The notes under the pieces are model-generated. The model had not been told where the DNA came from. It saw nothing but the letters and a program-made list of their open reading frames with translations, and ran no database searches. A stretch of 64,000 bases of DNA from Paramecium octaurelia (lineage: Eukaryota > Ciliophora > Oligohymenophorea > Peniculida > Parameciidae), in NCBI GenBank assembly GCA_905182995.1, contig CAJJDP010000002.1:434001-498000 (forward strand). Reading direction: 5' to 3'. The position numbers and the translations under genes are program-made. This document shows positions 12,365 through 24,183 of the stretch, piece by piece; within the stretch, counting starts at the first letter, position 1; each line of letters begins with the position of its first letter.

Positions 12365-13661
12365 ATGTATGATACTAATTGTTTACTATATAAGGATCTT
12401 GAATATCAAGAATTAAATAGAATTTTAAACAGTTTTGCTACATATTAATAATTAAGGCTATCCTCCGAGTTGTTGAAAGACCTACAAAAACTGAGTATAA
12501 ACTTAATATAATGGAGAAATAAATTTTTCTTTCATAATTTTATTTATTATTTTTATTCTATTGTGAAGAATGATAATAGAATAAAATTTTATTTACAGCC
12601 TTGTTTATACCAAAAGACTATCTAAAATTAATGCAGGTTGAAAAGCTATAAAATGCATCGAATTAAATCTAGAAAGAAATTTAGTACTTTGTATTCTAGG
12701 ATTTGGAAAATGCATTGTGCTAAATAGCTCAATTAGAAGAAACAATTGAAAAATTAGAAAAGGAGAAGAATCACCCCTATCTTCCTATAGCTATGAACAA
12801 AGCGATTTTATAAGCTAATTTATCCTTAGGGATTCACTTTGATTAATATACTTAACATAATAATAAAGAAGGATTTTTTTTAAAAAACTGTAAATCTATA
12901 GCCAAATCCATCTTTTAAGAGGCTTTAAAATAGAAGATCATTTAGAATGTCCATCCAAAAGTTAAAGCTATCTGTGATTTTTATATAAAAAATCTCTTTG
13001 GTGATACAAAAATATATACCGTAAATGAGCTTAAACTAGAAAAAGTTGAAACTAAGGCTTAATTCAATTAAAAAGCACTAGAGCAAGTAATTTGGGGAAC
13101 CCAAGCTGTAGATAAATAATTAAGTAAAGTATAAAACAATGAATATAAACCTCCAGATGCTCAAGAAATTTTCAATAATGTTAAGTAAAAATATATAATA
13201 ACAAATTTAGGATTTATAAAAAATCTTGTGGGGAACAACTGATAAAAAACATTTTAAAGCCTGCTAATAATAATTCAACTTAAAAAAAGTAAGAATAAAA
13301 ACAAAAATAAGATTATTAATTAAATAAAAAGAATAAACAAGAGTTTTTTGATGTTAAAAAGGTTTGTATTGAGGGGAAACAAGCTATGGATGAAGAATTT
13401 GATAAAGAAGAAGATTAATTTAAAATGGAAACTCAAAATTCAGAGAAAGAATTGAAATAAAATAAATAAGTAATGTAATAAGAAGAAAAAAAATAACAAC
13501 CCACATTAAAACATGAAAATTCAAATCCTAAGCCATTACCAGAGAGAAGACAAATTAGTTAGATAAAAATCACACAGCCGATTGCTTGCACTAAAGGAGC
13601 CTAAAATAATTAGCAAAATAATAAAACTCAAGGAGTAAATTAATCGATTAAAAAAAAATGA
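12365..13661 (+). CDS. hypothetical coiled-coil protein with an unusually long intron
   Basis: The model has three exons: introns at 12495-12598 (104 nt, GTA...CAG) and 13185-13210 (26 nt, GTA...TAG), giving 388 residues. Exon 1 (YKDLEYQELNRILNSFATYQ and the next 20 codons) joins in phase to LFIPKDYLKLMQVEKLQNAS, then the helical QIAQLEETIEKLEKEK near residue 95, HPYLPIAMNKAILQANLSLG, and a Lys/Gln-rich C-terminus ending SIKKK. No family was recognised. An alternative is a start at 12511 with a 36-nt GTG...CAG intron, but that gives a much shorter and odder N-terminus. The first intron contains a perfect 12-bp inverted repeat. Confidence 0.6.
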
Positions 13662-13727
13662 TTTATTCTTAAAGATAATTCAATATATGAATTGATATCA
13701 TCAAATATTAAGACTTAATATAAACTT

Positions 13728-14042
13728 TCATTGAAAGTTTACTTTTGAAATCAAAATAATGTTGTAACCAAATTTTTTAAAGATTTTTTAATCCTAATGT
13801 TAAATCATCATTAAATTATAAACCAACTTTTATAAGAATAGTTATTTTTCTTCTTTGTTGTGAAAATATTTTATTGCAATTATTTATTCTAGTTGTGATA
13901 ATAGGAGTTTAAGGTTTCTAAATTTCATTTGAGGCACAAAGTCTCCAAATTTAATTTCTAGTAAGTTTAAACCAGCTTCTAAATCTTCATTTAATTGTTT
14001 TGTTTTAGCAATTGAAAAAGATGAGTTAATTGTTAATTTGAC
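13728..14042 (-). CDS. probable coding fragment, 104 codons, start unresolved
   Basis: The minus strand is open to a TGA at 13728-13730 and reads as protein, for example LNEDLEAGLNLLEIKFGDFV and RNLKLLLSQLEQIIAIKYF. The frame has a TGA just upstream and no early ATG; the first in-frame ATG lies in the middle. It therefore needs an upstream exon or is a remnant. It lies 168 bp downstream of the MORN gene stop on the same strand, but I found no plausible splice linking them. Function unknown. Confidence 0.35.
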
Positions 14043-14210
14043 TCAATAAATATTTATTATTCAATTATGTAAGAGTAAATACAATTGCTTTGTATTAATA
14101 TTAATAATCTTGAATTTAGAGGGTCATAATTTATAATATTGAAGAATTTCAAAAAACAAAGGACGAAAATAACAAATGGTTGAATATTGAAAAAATTAAG
14201 TAATTTAAAT

Positions 14211-15335
14211 TCATTTTTTTTAATTAGTTCTCTTCTCATCATCCCATCTAATCCGTTTTCCATTCAACCATTCTCCAGTTCTTTCAATTTCTCCTACAAT
14301 ATAGAGCCCTTTTCCATGCTATTTTCCATTTTCCCATTCTCCTTCATATCTTCTTCCGTCATTCCATTCGTAAATTCCATAACCCTTTGATTTAATGGTT
14401 AAGACATACATTTTTTTAATCATTAAAATATTATCCATAATATTTTCTCCCATCAGGCCAATAATAATTCCCTTTACCATGCATATTGTTATTCTAGAAT
14501 TCCCCTTCATATTTTCTTCCGTCTGGCCAAACTAGAACTCCAAAACCACTTAATTTGTTATAAACCCAGTCACCTTCGAAATATTATCCTGATGGCCAAA
14601 TATATTTACCTCATTTAAGAGTAAAATTTACCTTTTCCATGTTTAAAACTGTTTTGAAAGAACCCTTGATATGATGACCTATCTGGCCATACTTCATAAC
14701 CATATCCGTGCTATTTATCATTGAACCACTATCCTTCATACTTTGCTCCATTAACATGCGAATAGATTCCATACCCATTTGCCATATCATTCTCCCAATC
14801 TCCATCATAAGTATCACCATTGGAATGGGTAAATTTCCCTTTTCCTTAAGCCTTATTATGTTTCCATTCACCTTGATATTTTGCTCCATCTGGCCAGACT
14901 TATGTACCTATTCCATCCCTTGCTTATCCTTTCCATTCTCCAGTATAAACTGCCCCTCCTTTAAATCTTATACTTTTTATTTTGTACTTATAAGGTTTTC
15001 GTGTTTCTCTCTCAAATTCATCTTGGTTAATAGTTATTCCAGATTCATATTACTCTTGTTGATCAACCTCATTGGTGTGAATAGTTTTTAAAGGAATCGA
15101 TTCTACTATTTTTTAATAAGTCAGCCTTTTCCTAGCAAAGTAACCCCTCCAGTATTTCTATATGGTGGTTGCCATTTTATTTTTATCAATTGCTTTTGAC
15201 GTTGATTTTTAAGAAGATGTAGCAACAACTACTACATATTCCTATATAATATAATGAGAGATCTTTAGTTACAGCTTTCTCAAAATCTACAAATTTCTCC
15301 TTTTCACAATTACAATTATTGCACTATGATCCCAT
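14211..15335 (-). CDS. IQ-motif and MORN-repeat protein, likely N-myristoylated
   Basis: Three introns (15242-15272, 14610-14631, 14385-14409; 31, 22 and 25 nt) give 348 residues. The start MGSQCNNCNC has Gly2 for myristoylation and Cys5/Cys8/Cys10 for palmitoylation. An IQ motif, ATTIQKYWRGYFARKR, lies at about 45-60 and should bind calmodulin or a centrin-like protein. From about residue 105 there are roughly nine MORN repeats, for example YQGEWKHNKAQGKGKF, YDGDWENDMANGYGIY, YEGEFQNNNMHGKGNYYW and YEGEWENGKQHGKGLY. MORN proteins sit at membranes, basal bodies or axonemes in protists. The repeat pattern itself fixes the intron boundaries: each removed segment restores a complete repeat. Confidence 0.9.
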
Positions 15336-15580
15336 AACTTCCAAAAATGTAATTATTTTATAAATATACCAAATGTCAATTATTAAAAGTGTATCATAAA
15401 TAAATAAAATTGTTGTAAATTAATTAAGGAGATCCCAAAAATTCTCAATAAACATTATATCTATAAATATCTTTTTTGGAATCTTATATTTAACAGTACG
15501 AAAGTCTAATATAAGTTCTGCTGTAATTGGAAATAAACTTTTTATTTCTCATTTCATTGAATTAATATAATTTGTATTAC

Positions 15581-18022
15581 ATGATGATTACCATCAATAA
15601 CGAAAATAACGAAGACAAGGTGCTCATATAGGAGTAACCAAGTGCAACACCTCAACAAAATGAAAATCAATAGGAAAAAGAAATCCAATTTCAAAAGGTA
15701 CTTGAGATTGTAAGGTAAAGTGATTCCAATTATTTCAAATACCCACCTGATTTAAACTTAGCTTAATTGCATAAATAAGCCTATTATTTATGTCCCAGCT
15801 AAGAAATAATCAACAAATACTAATTCAACGCATGTCCGTGCTGCAAGTATTAAATTTAAATTTTTTAGCAAAACTATCAACAAAAACAAGTTTAATTGGA
15901 TTACTTCTGATTTTTATGAATAAATGACTGATGAATATGGTATTGCTGTTCCACTTTACTTCACTTTAATCAAATTTTAAGTGATAATTTTTATTTTAGT
16001 CTTTTGCATATACGGAATTATTTTTATGAAGACTGTGCATTAATTATGCGACACTTCTAAGGTGTAACAGCTTTAATATTGTGATGACTATTTTTCAGAT
16101 TATTGCAAAATGTGCGAATTTAGGGATAATTATCACTTTATTGACATTGTAAGCCTTCAGCATTATTTTTCAAATGAGGCAGATAATAATGAAAAAAATT
16201 ATTTCGAATTTGCTGCATTCTTTGTTTTTTTTATAAACCTTCATCTACCATTTCTATATGATTTATTAGTCTCTTACGTGTAATTTATTTAAATGAAATT
16301 AGAGAAATTAAATATTGGAGTAGAGAGCCTTGTCGAAGATAAACAGAAACTAAGCATTCCATTTATGTTAGACATTTATAAAATAAAATGCAACCAAATG
16401 AAATATTTGATTTAATTAAAAGATGTGTTGAGAAACATCCTAACTAAGATATTGCCTCTTAATCTGAGTAATGATATAATATATTTAGTAAAATGGTTGA
16501 CCCATTGTTTAAAGATATAATATATATATATGATGTTCAATAGTTAATAAAGTTCGCATCAATCAGAGAGGAGGTTTTGATTGAGATAATCCAAAATATA
16601 TAGAACTACTCAAAATACTGTTTATAAAAAGATTTTGCTTAATAAATTAATTGTTAAACTAAATTAGAAAACAATTTAACATTGCTTGAAGATATTAATA
16701 ATAAAATTTAAAAAGAGACTGGAAATATTTAATTTAATAAACTAACAACAGATTCTTTGAGAACTATTGATTCTTTACAATTTAGCAAGAAGGCAATCAT
16801 TCATTTTACTGATAAGAAGGTTTTTAGTTTGGTTCACTCAAATTTTAAAAGAACATTTTTCCAAGATTTAAAAATCAAATTAAAGTTTATTGTTCATCCT
16901 AAATTAAATGATAAAATTGCTGTGAAAAAGTCATTTAGAATAAATGGCATGTTTTGGAATAATTTAGGAGCAAAGAGTATGGATAGAGTAATATAAAAAT
17001 GTAAATCAATCGTAATTATGATCTTTGCATGCGCAATTTTAATGGTTGCATATGAACTTATTTATCTATATGTCAATGACCCAGATTTTTAAACTAACAA
17101 ATCATCTGGGAAACTGACTACAGGAGAAAAGGCAGCGACAAATATTTTTACAATACTTGTTCCAATAATTACAACAAGTGCCATTCTTGCAGTTATCATT
17201 AATCAAAAAAAGGCTTAAAAAAGTACATTTGCTCATTAAGAACGAGGCTTTATGCATTTTTTAATTGTTGTCAATTATCTATTGGTCACATTCGTTCCAT
17301 ATTTATTTACTTTTGAGTTATGGAATGGAAAAGAGAAACCCTCTGCAATCTATAATTTAATATCTCTTACGTAAAATAAGTTAATTACTAAGCATATATT
17401 TCACTTATTCCATATAAGATTTATTTCGTCTTTTTTAAGAACAAGAAAAGCACTCAAAAATTATTTGCAATATTTTTAAGGACAATTAAATTAATTAATA
17501 ACACCTCCATTCTTTCCATAGAGAAGTAGAAATTGCAATGCTCTTTATAGTATTACGATTGGATTATGTCTAATCTATGTTTGCCCACTAATAACCTTAA
17601 TTTGCTTCTTCTTTAATTTGTTTATGTACATTTTCGATAGATATACTACAACTCACATTTATGCTATTGATAAAAGATTTACTATAATTTTGATGAGACA
17701 TTAAATCAAAGTCTATTCTATAGCATTCTATCCAATTAAAATATATCTATTTGTTAAATTATTTTGGGATTATGAATGGCTCATTTATGCTGGTCTACCT
17801 GTATGTGTATCAATTAGTCTACTCAATATAATCTTTAGAAAACAGATAATCAATTTTTTTTTATTGACATTATTAAAAATGGAGAAATTGGATTCTAATT
17901 AAAGTAATTAAGAAACATATTCAGAAAATTATTTAAATTATCTTAAAAGTATATATTGTTATTATTTGTTTTTAAAGATTTAAAAATAGACGAAACCAAT
18001 CAAATTACTTGGCAAATATTGA
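15581..18022 (+). CDS. OSCA/TMEM63 (CSC1)-like multi-pass membrane channel
   Basis: Three introns (15847-15868, 16280-16302, 16468-16488) give 791 residues. A cytosolic NACPCCNKT segment precedes the first helices (VIIFILVFCIYGIIF; FAAFFVFFINLHLPFLYDLL). A soluble stretch follows with the RRM-like start HSIYVRHLQNKMQPNEIFDL, typical of the OSCA intracellular domain. NGMFWNNLGAKSMDRVIQK comes just before the main membrane block and matches the family's W-x-NL...R signature. Later helices include ATNIFTILVPIITTSAILAV, FLIVVNYLLVTFVPYLF, IGLCLIYVCPLITLICFFFN and LIYAGLPVCVSISLLNIIF. Members are mechanically or osmotically gated cation channels. The assignment rests on topology and short motifs, so another DUF221-like transporter is possible. 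Confidence 0.7.
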
Positions 18023-18336
18023 ATTTATATAAGAAAGTATGATTTAAAAATTTCATTTCATTAATGTTACACAAAATTTATCCTAATTATTTATTATCTG
18101 AAATTAATAAACTATACATAATTGAAATTCTTTTTAAAGTGTTGAAATTCACCATTAGATCTATAGAAAGTGTTTAAGATTATTAAATTTGATCTCTTAT
18201 AATCCTATACTCTTTAATTTTAAAGTTTTTTCAAGGTAAATGTTATTAATTCTTTTTGCACTTAATTATTACATGAGATAAATTTTTATTCCAATTTTAA
18301 TATTAATTTATTTAATTAAAAGAATAAAATATTGAA
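18023..18336. other. intergenic, nothing recognised
   Basis: A 314-bp AT-rich spacer between two same-strand genes. Confidence 0.5.
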
Positions 18337-19456
18337 ATGTTTGAAAAAATGTCAGTTCGATATAAAACATTTATATAAGAAGTTGATCCCATTTAAAAAA
18401 TATCAATGTTGAAAGTTAAGGTCAAAATAAAAGGTCCGCAAATTACTCCAAAAAAGTCATGCTTTATTGCATCGGTAGAATATTTTTTTATTCTAGATAA
18501 ATTGCAAAGAATCAGTCACTGATCAAAGCCAAGAGAATAAGACCTATGTTTCTAAGATTATAAGTTTACACCCTAAAAAGATGAAAATTAATGCAGAAAA
18601 CAATCGATGCAAAGTATTATGGGAATTTCCCATTCATCATTACTTAACCAATACTGATCATACATCAACGATAAAACATAGTTCTCAAAATAAACTAACA
18701 ATATTGTATATATCTGACGTTGATAGATAGAGAAGTTAGAAGGACTATACTTTATAATTTAATTAATGCTATAATGTAAATTCAGAAAACTACAAAAAGA
18801 TGCATCATGATTAATTCATTGAATTAAATGAGAATGAATCTTTACAGAAAGCAATTGAGCACGAATTAATTCTACATAGATCAAATAAAAATAAAATTCC
18901 AATTATTCTAAGATTGAATTCAACTGTATTTGATTAATCTCAAAACAAAAAAATATAAATATAATTACAGAGCCTATTATCAGAGCGACCTCTTCCATAA
19001 GTTTAAGTTGTTTTGTATAATAGATTTGTTTTTGAAGAAAACAGCTAAGCATATAAACAATTAATTATGAAAGATAGTAAGAGATTTCTTGGAAAAGAGG
19101 GTTAGGATAATCATTTTAATAGCGAATTAGATTTTGAATTGGATTTAGACTAGCTAGATATTGCACCATTATATTTAGGATAGATAATATAATCACATCA
19201 TATTCTACTAATCAAAATTGTTTTTGAAAAATAAAATTGTTTTGATTTTAGTTTAAGGAAATTTGATCTATTTGTTCCAATTGAAATTATCAATTAAAAT
19301 CAAGACAATCAAAATCAAGACATTCTGAAAAAAAAAGGTTATTATAAAGCATAAAGTGATATCATCAAATTAGATATTTGGCCTTATTTTAGCCAATTAT
19401 ATTAAAATTATTTGAAGATCGAAGTTCTTAATGAATAAAAGTTGAAATTTTTATGA
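18337..19456 (+). CDS. hypothetical protein, possibly arrestin-fold
   Basis: One 22-nt GTA...TAG intron (18475-18496) gives 365 residues. There is no signal peptide or membrane helix. The start, LKVKVKIKGPQITPKKSCFI, and a late segment, HHILLIKIVFEKQ...KFDLFVPIEII, look like the beta strands that open and close arrestin-type domains, where the last strand typically ends in PI.I. An acidic patch, SELDFELDLDQLDIAP, lies near residue 270. The fold guess is weak, and no adaptor motif such as PPxY is visible. If right, it would be a trafficking or signalling adaptor. Confidence 0.6.
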
Positions 19457-19840
19457 AATTAAAATTATAATTTAAATTTCAACTTATTTAAATATATCAT
19501 GATTATACGTTATATTATAGGAGTTCTTACAATCACCAATGGGCAAAAATATTTTCTTTGAATTTATTATATTGGATTTTTAATAAAGGCTACATGGATC
19601 CTTATTTAAAAAGTCAATAAAATTAAGTGATTTATAAAAATTACATTTATCTAAATTAATATATAAGTATAAAACATAAATTTGCAAAAATTTCAGGTTA
19701 TATGATTTTTAGTGTTATTTTTCAGTTATCATAAGAATCCAAATTAGGAATAAAGAAAATATCAATTCAATTATTTCTTTTTAATATATTGAGTTGGTTT
19801 GATAAATTATATAATTTAATGGAATGCTTTATAAATAATA
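19457..19840. other. intergenic, nothing recognised
   Basis: A 384-bp AT-rich spacer; presumably the promoter of the F-BAR gene. Confidence 0.5.
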
Positions 19841-22077
19841 ATGAATATTAAATAATTAGCTTCAAATTTCGATGTTCTCTATCGTAGAGTGAATGACAGA
19901 AGCAAAGTAACAGAATTTATGTTGGGACAGCTTTTCGAGCGTTCTGAAGCAGAAGAGAAGTACCACAAGGCTTTGGAGAAAATAAGTGGATAAATGTAAA
20001 ATGGTGGAGGAGATATGGATGATTTAGTGAGAGGGGTGAAGGTAGATCTAAATTAAAGGGCCCAGTACTATAAGGTATGTGGGTATTTGTAACTAAGCAA
20101 TTTAATTAATCGTACAAGCATGATGTAGAGTAAGCCATCAATGAGCTTAGATAAATCCAAAGTTAATTCAAACCACTAATTCAAGATGTGTTAAAAATGG
20201 ATAAAGAAATCAAAATATCTTGTGATAAGTATGATCGTCAAAAGGAGAAAACAGTGAGAGCATCAAAGGAATATGAGGAATAAGCAATTACATTAGAAGC
20301 ATTGTGTTGGAACAAAGAATGCAATATAGAATAAAGATCAAAAGCACAACACAGGCTGAATTCACAATTACAATATAAGTAAGAGAATGAATCTGCTTTG
20401 AGATAGGCAGCTACAATTTATAATTAAGCTGTTTAATCTTATTGCACTTCTTTGTAGAATGGCATTTAATAGTTAACTACATCATACAATCAAATATTTT
20501 CAATAGCTAAAGTATATAAATATTTAATCAGGACATTGTAATGAAGATCTTAGTTTACGAGATTTCCAAAACTAGAAATCTTTAATATGATAGTGAACAG
20601 TTTTTTAAGCAGGCTGAGATTTATTTGGATCCCTAAAATGACCCTATCGCTCCAGGACCCTCAAGTTAGATAGGAATTTCTAAGGAGAACTATTTAAAAG
20701 TAAATTCTCAATTAAATTCTTCTTTTTTAAGGAGTATTGCAGATTAAATATCACTTAATCATAGATTGAATATTAAAAGGGAAACTACAGCTTCTTCTGC
20801 TTAGGCAGAAATCGTTGATACATTTGATATATTCTTAACAAATTAGGAATTTATTGATGATTTAAAAGGAGTGACAATTAAATTAATTGGAAAAGTGAAT
20901 AATAAAAATAAACCAAAAAATGCTGACGAGCAACCAGCCGGAGTTCAATAAATGGTGAATAAATATAAAGATCAATATGGCGAATAATAACTTATTAATA
21001 TTTATAGTTTCATTAAACATGTGATTTAATAAACTTAAGAACAATAAATAAAAGGATGGAAAAATATACCTGAATTACAAAAAAGAAATTTGGATGAGAT
21101 TTTTGATTCAAAGTTCTTTAGAGAATTAGGATGTATTATCCTTGAATCTTTTCGATAAGCAGGGTAAAATTATAGATTTATTTCTTTAGGTGCTCAAATT
21201 TAAATTCTTATGGATTCAAAAATATGCATATATTTACTTAGAAATTATTAGAGATATCATAAAAAGAAGGAGAATTAACTTTAGTCAAAAGGATTATTAC
21301 TATGATCTCAACTATCTACACGATAGATGAGCATGAGAAAAGATTTTTCTTACAAGATAGTTTAATATCTATGTAAATTTGGAAATAAATTGATTTATGG
21401 GAAGGTTTAATTTATACTACGATTGAGTCAGAGATCGATAAATCTGCTATGAAAGATACAATTCAATTTTCAAATGAGCAAATATTTAAGGATAAAAATG
21501 TTATATATTCTAATTTATTGACTTTAACACTTAATATGATAAATTTTAAGTAATAAACATTATTAATATTTAGAGTGGATAAATAAGAAATTAGGAATAT
21601 TTTAGTGAAGTATGCAAGAGTATTTTCGCTTTATGATCTATAAGCTTAGGAATTGCTTAAATTTGCTGAAAATGATGGTAAAATAGAGCCAAATCAAAAA
21701 ATTAATTCCTTATCTGTGCTTTAATCTTTATATTATTAACCATAAACTAATTAAAACTAATAAGGAAATATTGTTTAAAAAAAAGTAGTTATATTTGATA
21801 AGAAAAATCCATTGTCAACTAACCCTAATGTTAATGTTTAAAAGACGAGTGGCAATTAAGTATATCTTGGTTCTGAAACACCTACCAGAGAAGTAGTTTA
21901 ATCCAATTATACATAATAATCACCGATATCTACTTAATAATAGCCTAGTCCTATAATATAGTAAGCTCCAAAAGAATAATCCTATTTATAATAGCACTAG
22001 CATTAACAATAACACTAGAACTAAGAAAAATAATAGTAACAATAATAATAGTAGTAATAATAATAGTAATAACAGTA

Positions 22078-22173
<96 letters not shown>

Positions 22174-22321
22174 GTAATAAAAGGCATCTTAGAATTCACC
22201 AACTATTTAATAATTACAACCAACCTCTCCATAAATTTAGGAATAAGAATAACCAAAAATTAGATATAATTAGCATCCTTTAGAAGCACCAAAAGCTAAT
22301 TTCTTAAAAAAGTTGCCATGA
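19841..22321 (+). CDS. F-BAR-like protein with SBF2-like helical domain and polyglutamine tract
   Basis: Three introns (20075-20097, 20512-20531, 21164-21189) give 803 residues. The N-terminal 250 residues look like an FCH/F-BAR domain: FDVLYRRVNDRSKVTEFMLG, RSEAEEKYHKALEKISGQM, then long heptad-rich helices. Such domains bind and bend membranes as dimers. From about residue 370 a helical block (LQKRNLDEIFDSKFFRELG, then VKRIITMISTIYTID, KQIDLWEGLIYTTIESEID) resembles the SBF2/KIAA0513-type domain. The last 180 residues are Gln/Pro-rich with 50 consecutive Gln, nearly all written TAA/TAG, and end NFLKKLP. A role in endocytosis or phagosome formation is inferred from the family. The second assignment is less sure than the first. 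Confidence 0.75.
22031..22180 (+). repeat. TAA/TAG trinucleotide run encoding 50 consecutive glutamines
   Basis: A 150-bp run of TAA with scattered TAG, CAA and CAG, in frame within the F-BAR gene. In the standard code it would be a wall of stop codons; here it is a polyglutamine tract. Its length is likely to vary by slippage. Confidence 0.95.
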
Positions 22322-22327
22322 TATTTT

Positions 22328-23327
22328 TCATTAACAAAATAATAAAGGAATATATTTATTTAATCTGTCTAAAAATACAGTTCTATATATAATTGATTTC
22401 TAATAGTCTTTAGAATGATATTCAAATAATTTTTTGATATCTGAAAAATCGTTTACTTTTATTTATTCTAATTTAGACATCAAAAGTGAAAAATCATTAC
22501 ATTTTTATCTTTATTATTCGTTAACTGATTCTTTTGTTTCAAATTCTTCAAAATTCTATTTATATCTTAAATCAAAAATTTATTTAATGTTAATTTCTTG
22601 AGTCATCTCCTTCATTTTATCTTAAACGTACTCCATTTCTTAATTGCTATCCTTATTTGTTTTGGTTATAAAAACATTGAATTCTACTGATTATGCAAAA
22701 TAAGTTATCTTGGATAATTTCATCAAAAAGTATTCAATCGCCTTCCTAATATTCTCTATGCGTTCATTTGAATAATCCTCAAAATGTTGATTTATTCATC
22801 AATGGAGGGATATAAACTCAGGCCTAAACTTTTATTATTCTGCTTATTATACCATCTCAATTGCAATACATATCGTAATTAAAATACATCCTAAAATCTC
22901 CTTATGACCTCCTATTCAGTGTTATCTACTATGCGAAATTGTTAGTCCTTATTTTATAATTTATAGATCACAAACTCTATATTGCTTACCAATATGTTCA
23001 AACTTACTGTTTTTTTAATTACCTTCATTTTAGGCCAAGTATAATTAATATAACTATGATTAGTATTGAACTTATTGTTCAACCAAAGGAATTATTTCCC
23101 ACTCCAAAATTATAATTATTATTTGTATCCTCCAGCTATCGCCCCTAATTGGTAGTTTTATTCCACTTTAAATTCCTTCTTCTCACCATCCTTTATCCAA
23201 TTTGAATTTATTGCTTATTCGTCTATATTTCTACTCGATTTATGCCAATCTCATTTTAATACAATGTCAACGATATTATGTATTCACTATTATCCAAACC
23301 TAATCTTTATTCATTTACTCCAAACAT
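22328..23327 (-). pseudogene. PX-domain (sorting-nexin-like) gene with broken frame
   Basis: The minus strand starts MFGVNEQRLGLDNSEYIIS, with a 29-nt intron inferred at 23246-23274 and a second (29 nt, GTA...TAG) in the PX core. The PX signature is good: QQFRIVDNTEQEVIRRFQD then LRYVLQ, and later NERIENIRKAIEYFLMKLSK, matching the two halves of a phosphoinositide-binding PX domain. A C-terminal helical region ends PLLFCQ. Between the halves, near 22780-22825, the expected proline-rich loop (YIPPLMNK) is readable only in another frame and the main frame holds two TGA codons. That means two compensating single-base shifts. This is either assembly error in a live gene or a pseudogene. The gene is tail-to-tail with the F-BAR gene, 6 bp apart. 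Confidence 0.6.
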
Positions 23328-23395
23328 TTTGATGATCTATAATTTATTGACGAAATACCTATGTTCTTTGCATTTTATGACTGATTGAGAGCTAA

Positions 23396-24183
23396 ATGAA
23401 TAATAGTAATTTTGAATCCCCAATATCCCTTAATTTGTAAAAACGATCTTTATAGTATGAATCTTATAAGGGATTAATGATTATAAATCAATAGAGTCAT
23501 CAAAATATTTAAGATCACCTTATTTTATTCCCAATATTATAGATTCCATAGAAAATTAATGAATAATCGTAAGTATAAAATTCAATATTCAAATTCTAAT
23601 ATTCGAAAACACTCTACTTAAACTAGCCCTTACTTTTAGTTGAAAAATAATATAATTTTCTTAAAGAATGTTATATATCTTTCAAAATATATCCTTTCGG
23701 AGTTGCATTTGATTCATCTTACATTGTAGTCAGAAGAAGTTATTTAAAAGAAGGAAATTAAATTCCATAGATAGAGGCTTGTAAATTTAAATCGATACAA
23801 TGAATGATATTTACGATTACTTTGTAACAGAATAGAAAGCTAATGCTATGTCTTAATGTATGAATTATATCAAAGATCTTGAATAATAGAAAAATAAATT
23901 GGAATAGAAGATTATGAGTTAAAAACTTAAGCAAGTGGAATTAACTATTGCAAAAACTCAATTTTCGTATATTTAATCTATTTGGAGTATACTAGTAAAG
24001 TCATAAGCTAATTATTATATTGATAAGTAAAATATGTTTATGTTTCTATTTAGTTATTTAAAAAAGATATCAATTGTATCTGTTGATGATAAACAGATTA
24101 GCCTAGATATAATTAAATAATTTGAAATTAAGATAAAACTTTTGGCAGTCCATTTGATTTTATATATTTATATAATTTAATGA
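23396..24183 (+). CDS. hypothetical coiled-coil protein, exon join uncertain
   Basis: A first open stretch (23396-23701) and a second (23734-24183) join in phase if a 32-nt GTT...CAG intron at 23702-23733 is removed, giving 251 residues. The second part is convincing protein: QIDTMNDIYDYFVTEQKAN, then KDLEQQKNKLEQKIMSQKLK, a coiled coil. The end overlaps the start of the next gene by 4 bp, which is unusual for eukaryotic genes, so the true 3' end or the neighbour's start may differ. The gene is divergent from the PX gene with a 68-bp gap. No domain was recognised; a BAR-like helix is possible. Confidence 0.45.

Noticed and set aside
14319..15091. Met/Ile-rich frames overlapping the MORN gene on both strands
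   Set aside because: The spliced MORN frame explains the whole stretch with family-level similarity.
21951..22202. Minus-strand poly-isoleucine ORF
   Set aside because: It is the antisense of the polyglutamine run in the F-BAR gene.
23396..24183. C-terminal half of the PX gene
   Set aside because: It lies on the opposite strand and diverges from the PX gene start, so the two cannot be one gene.
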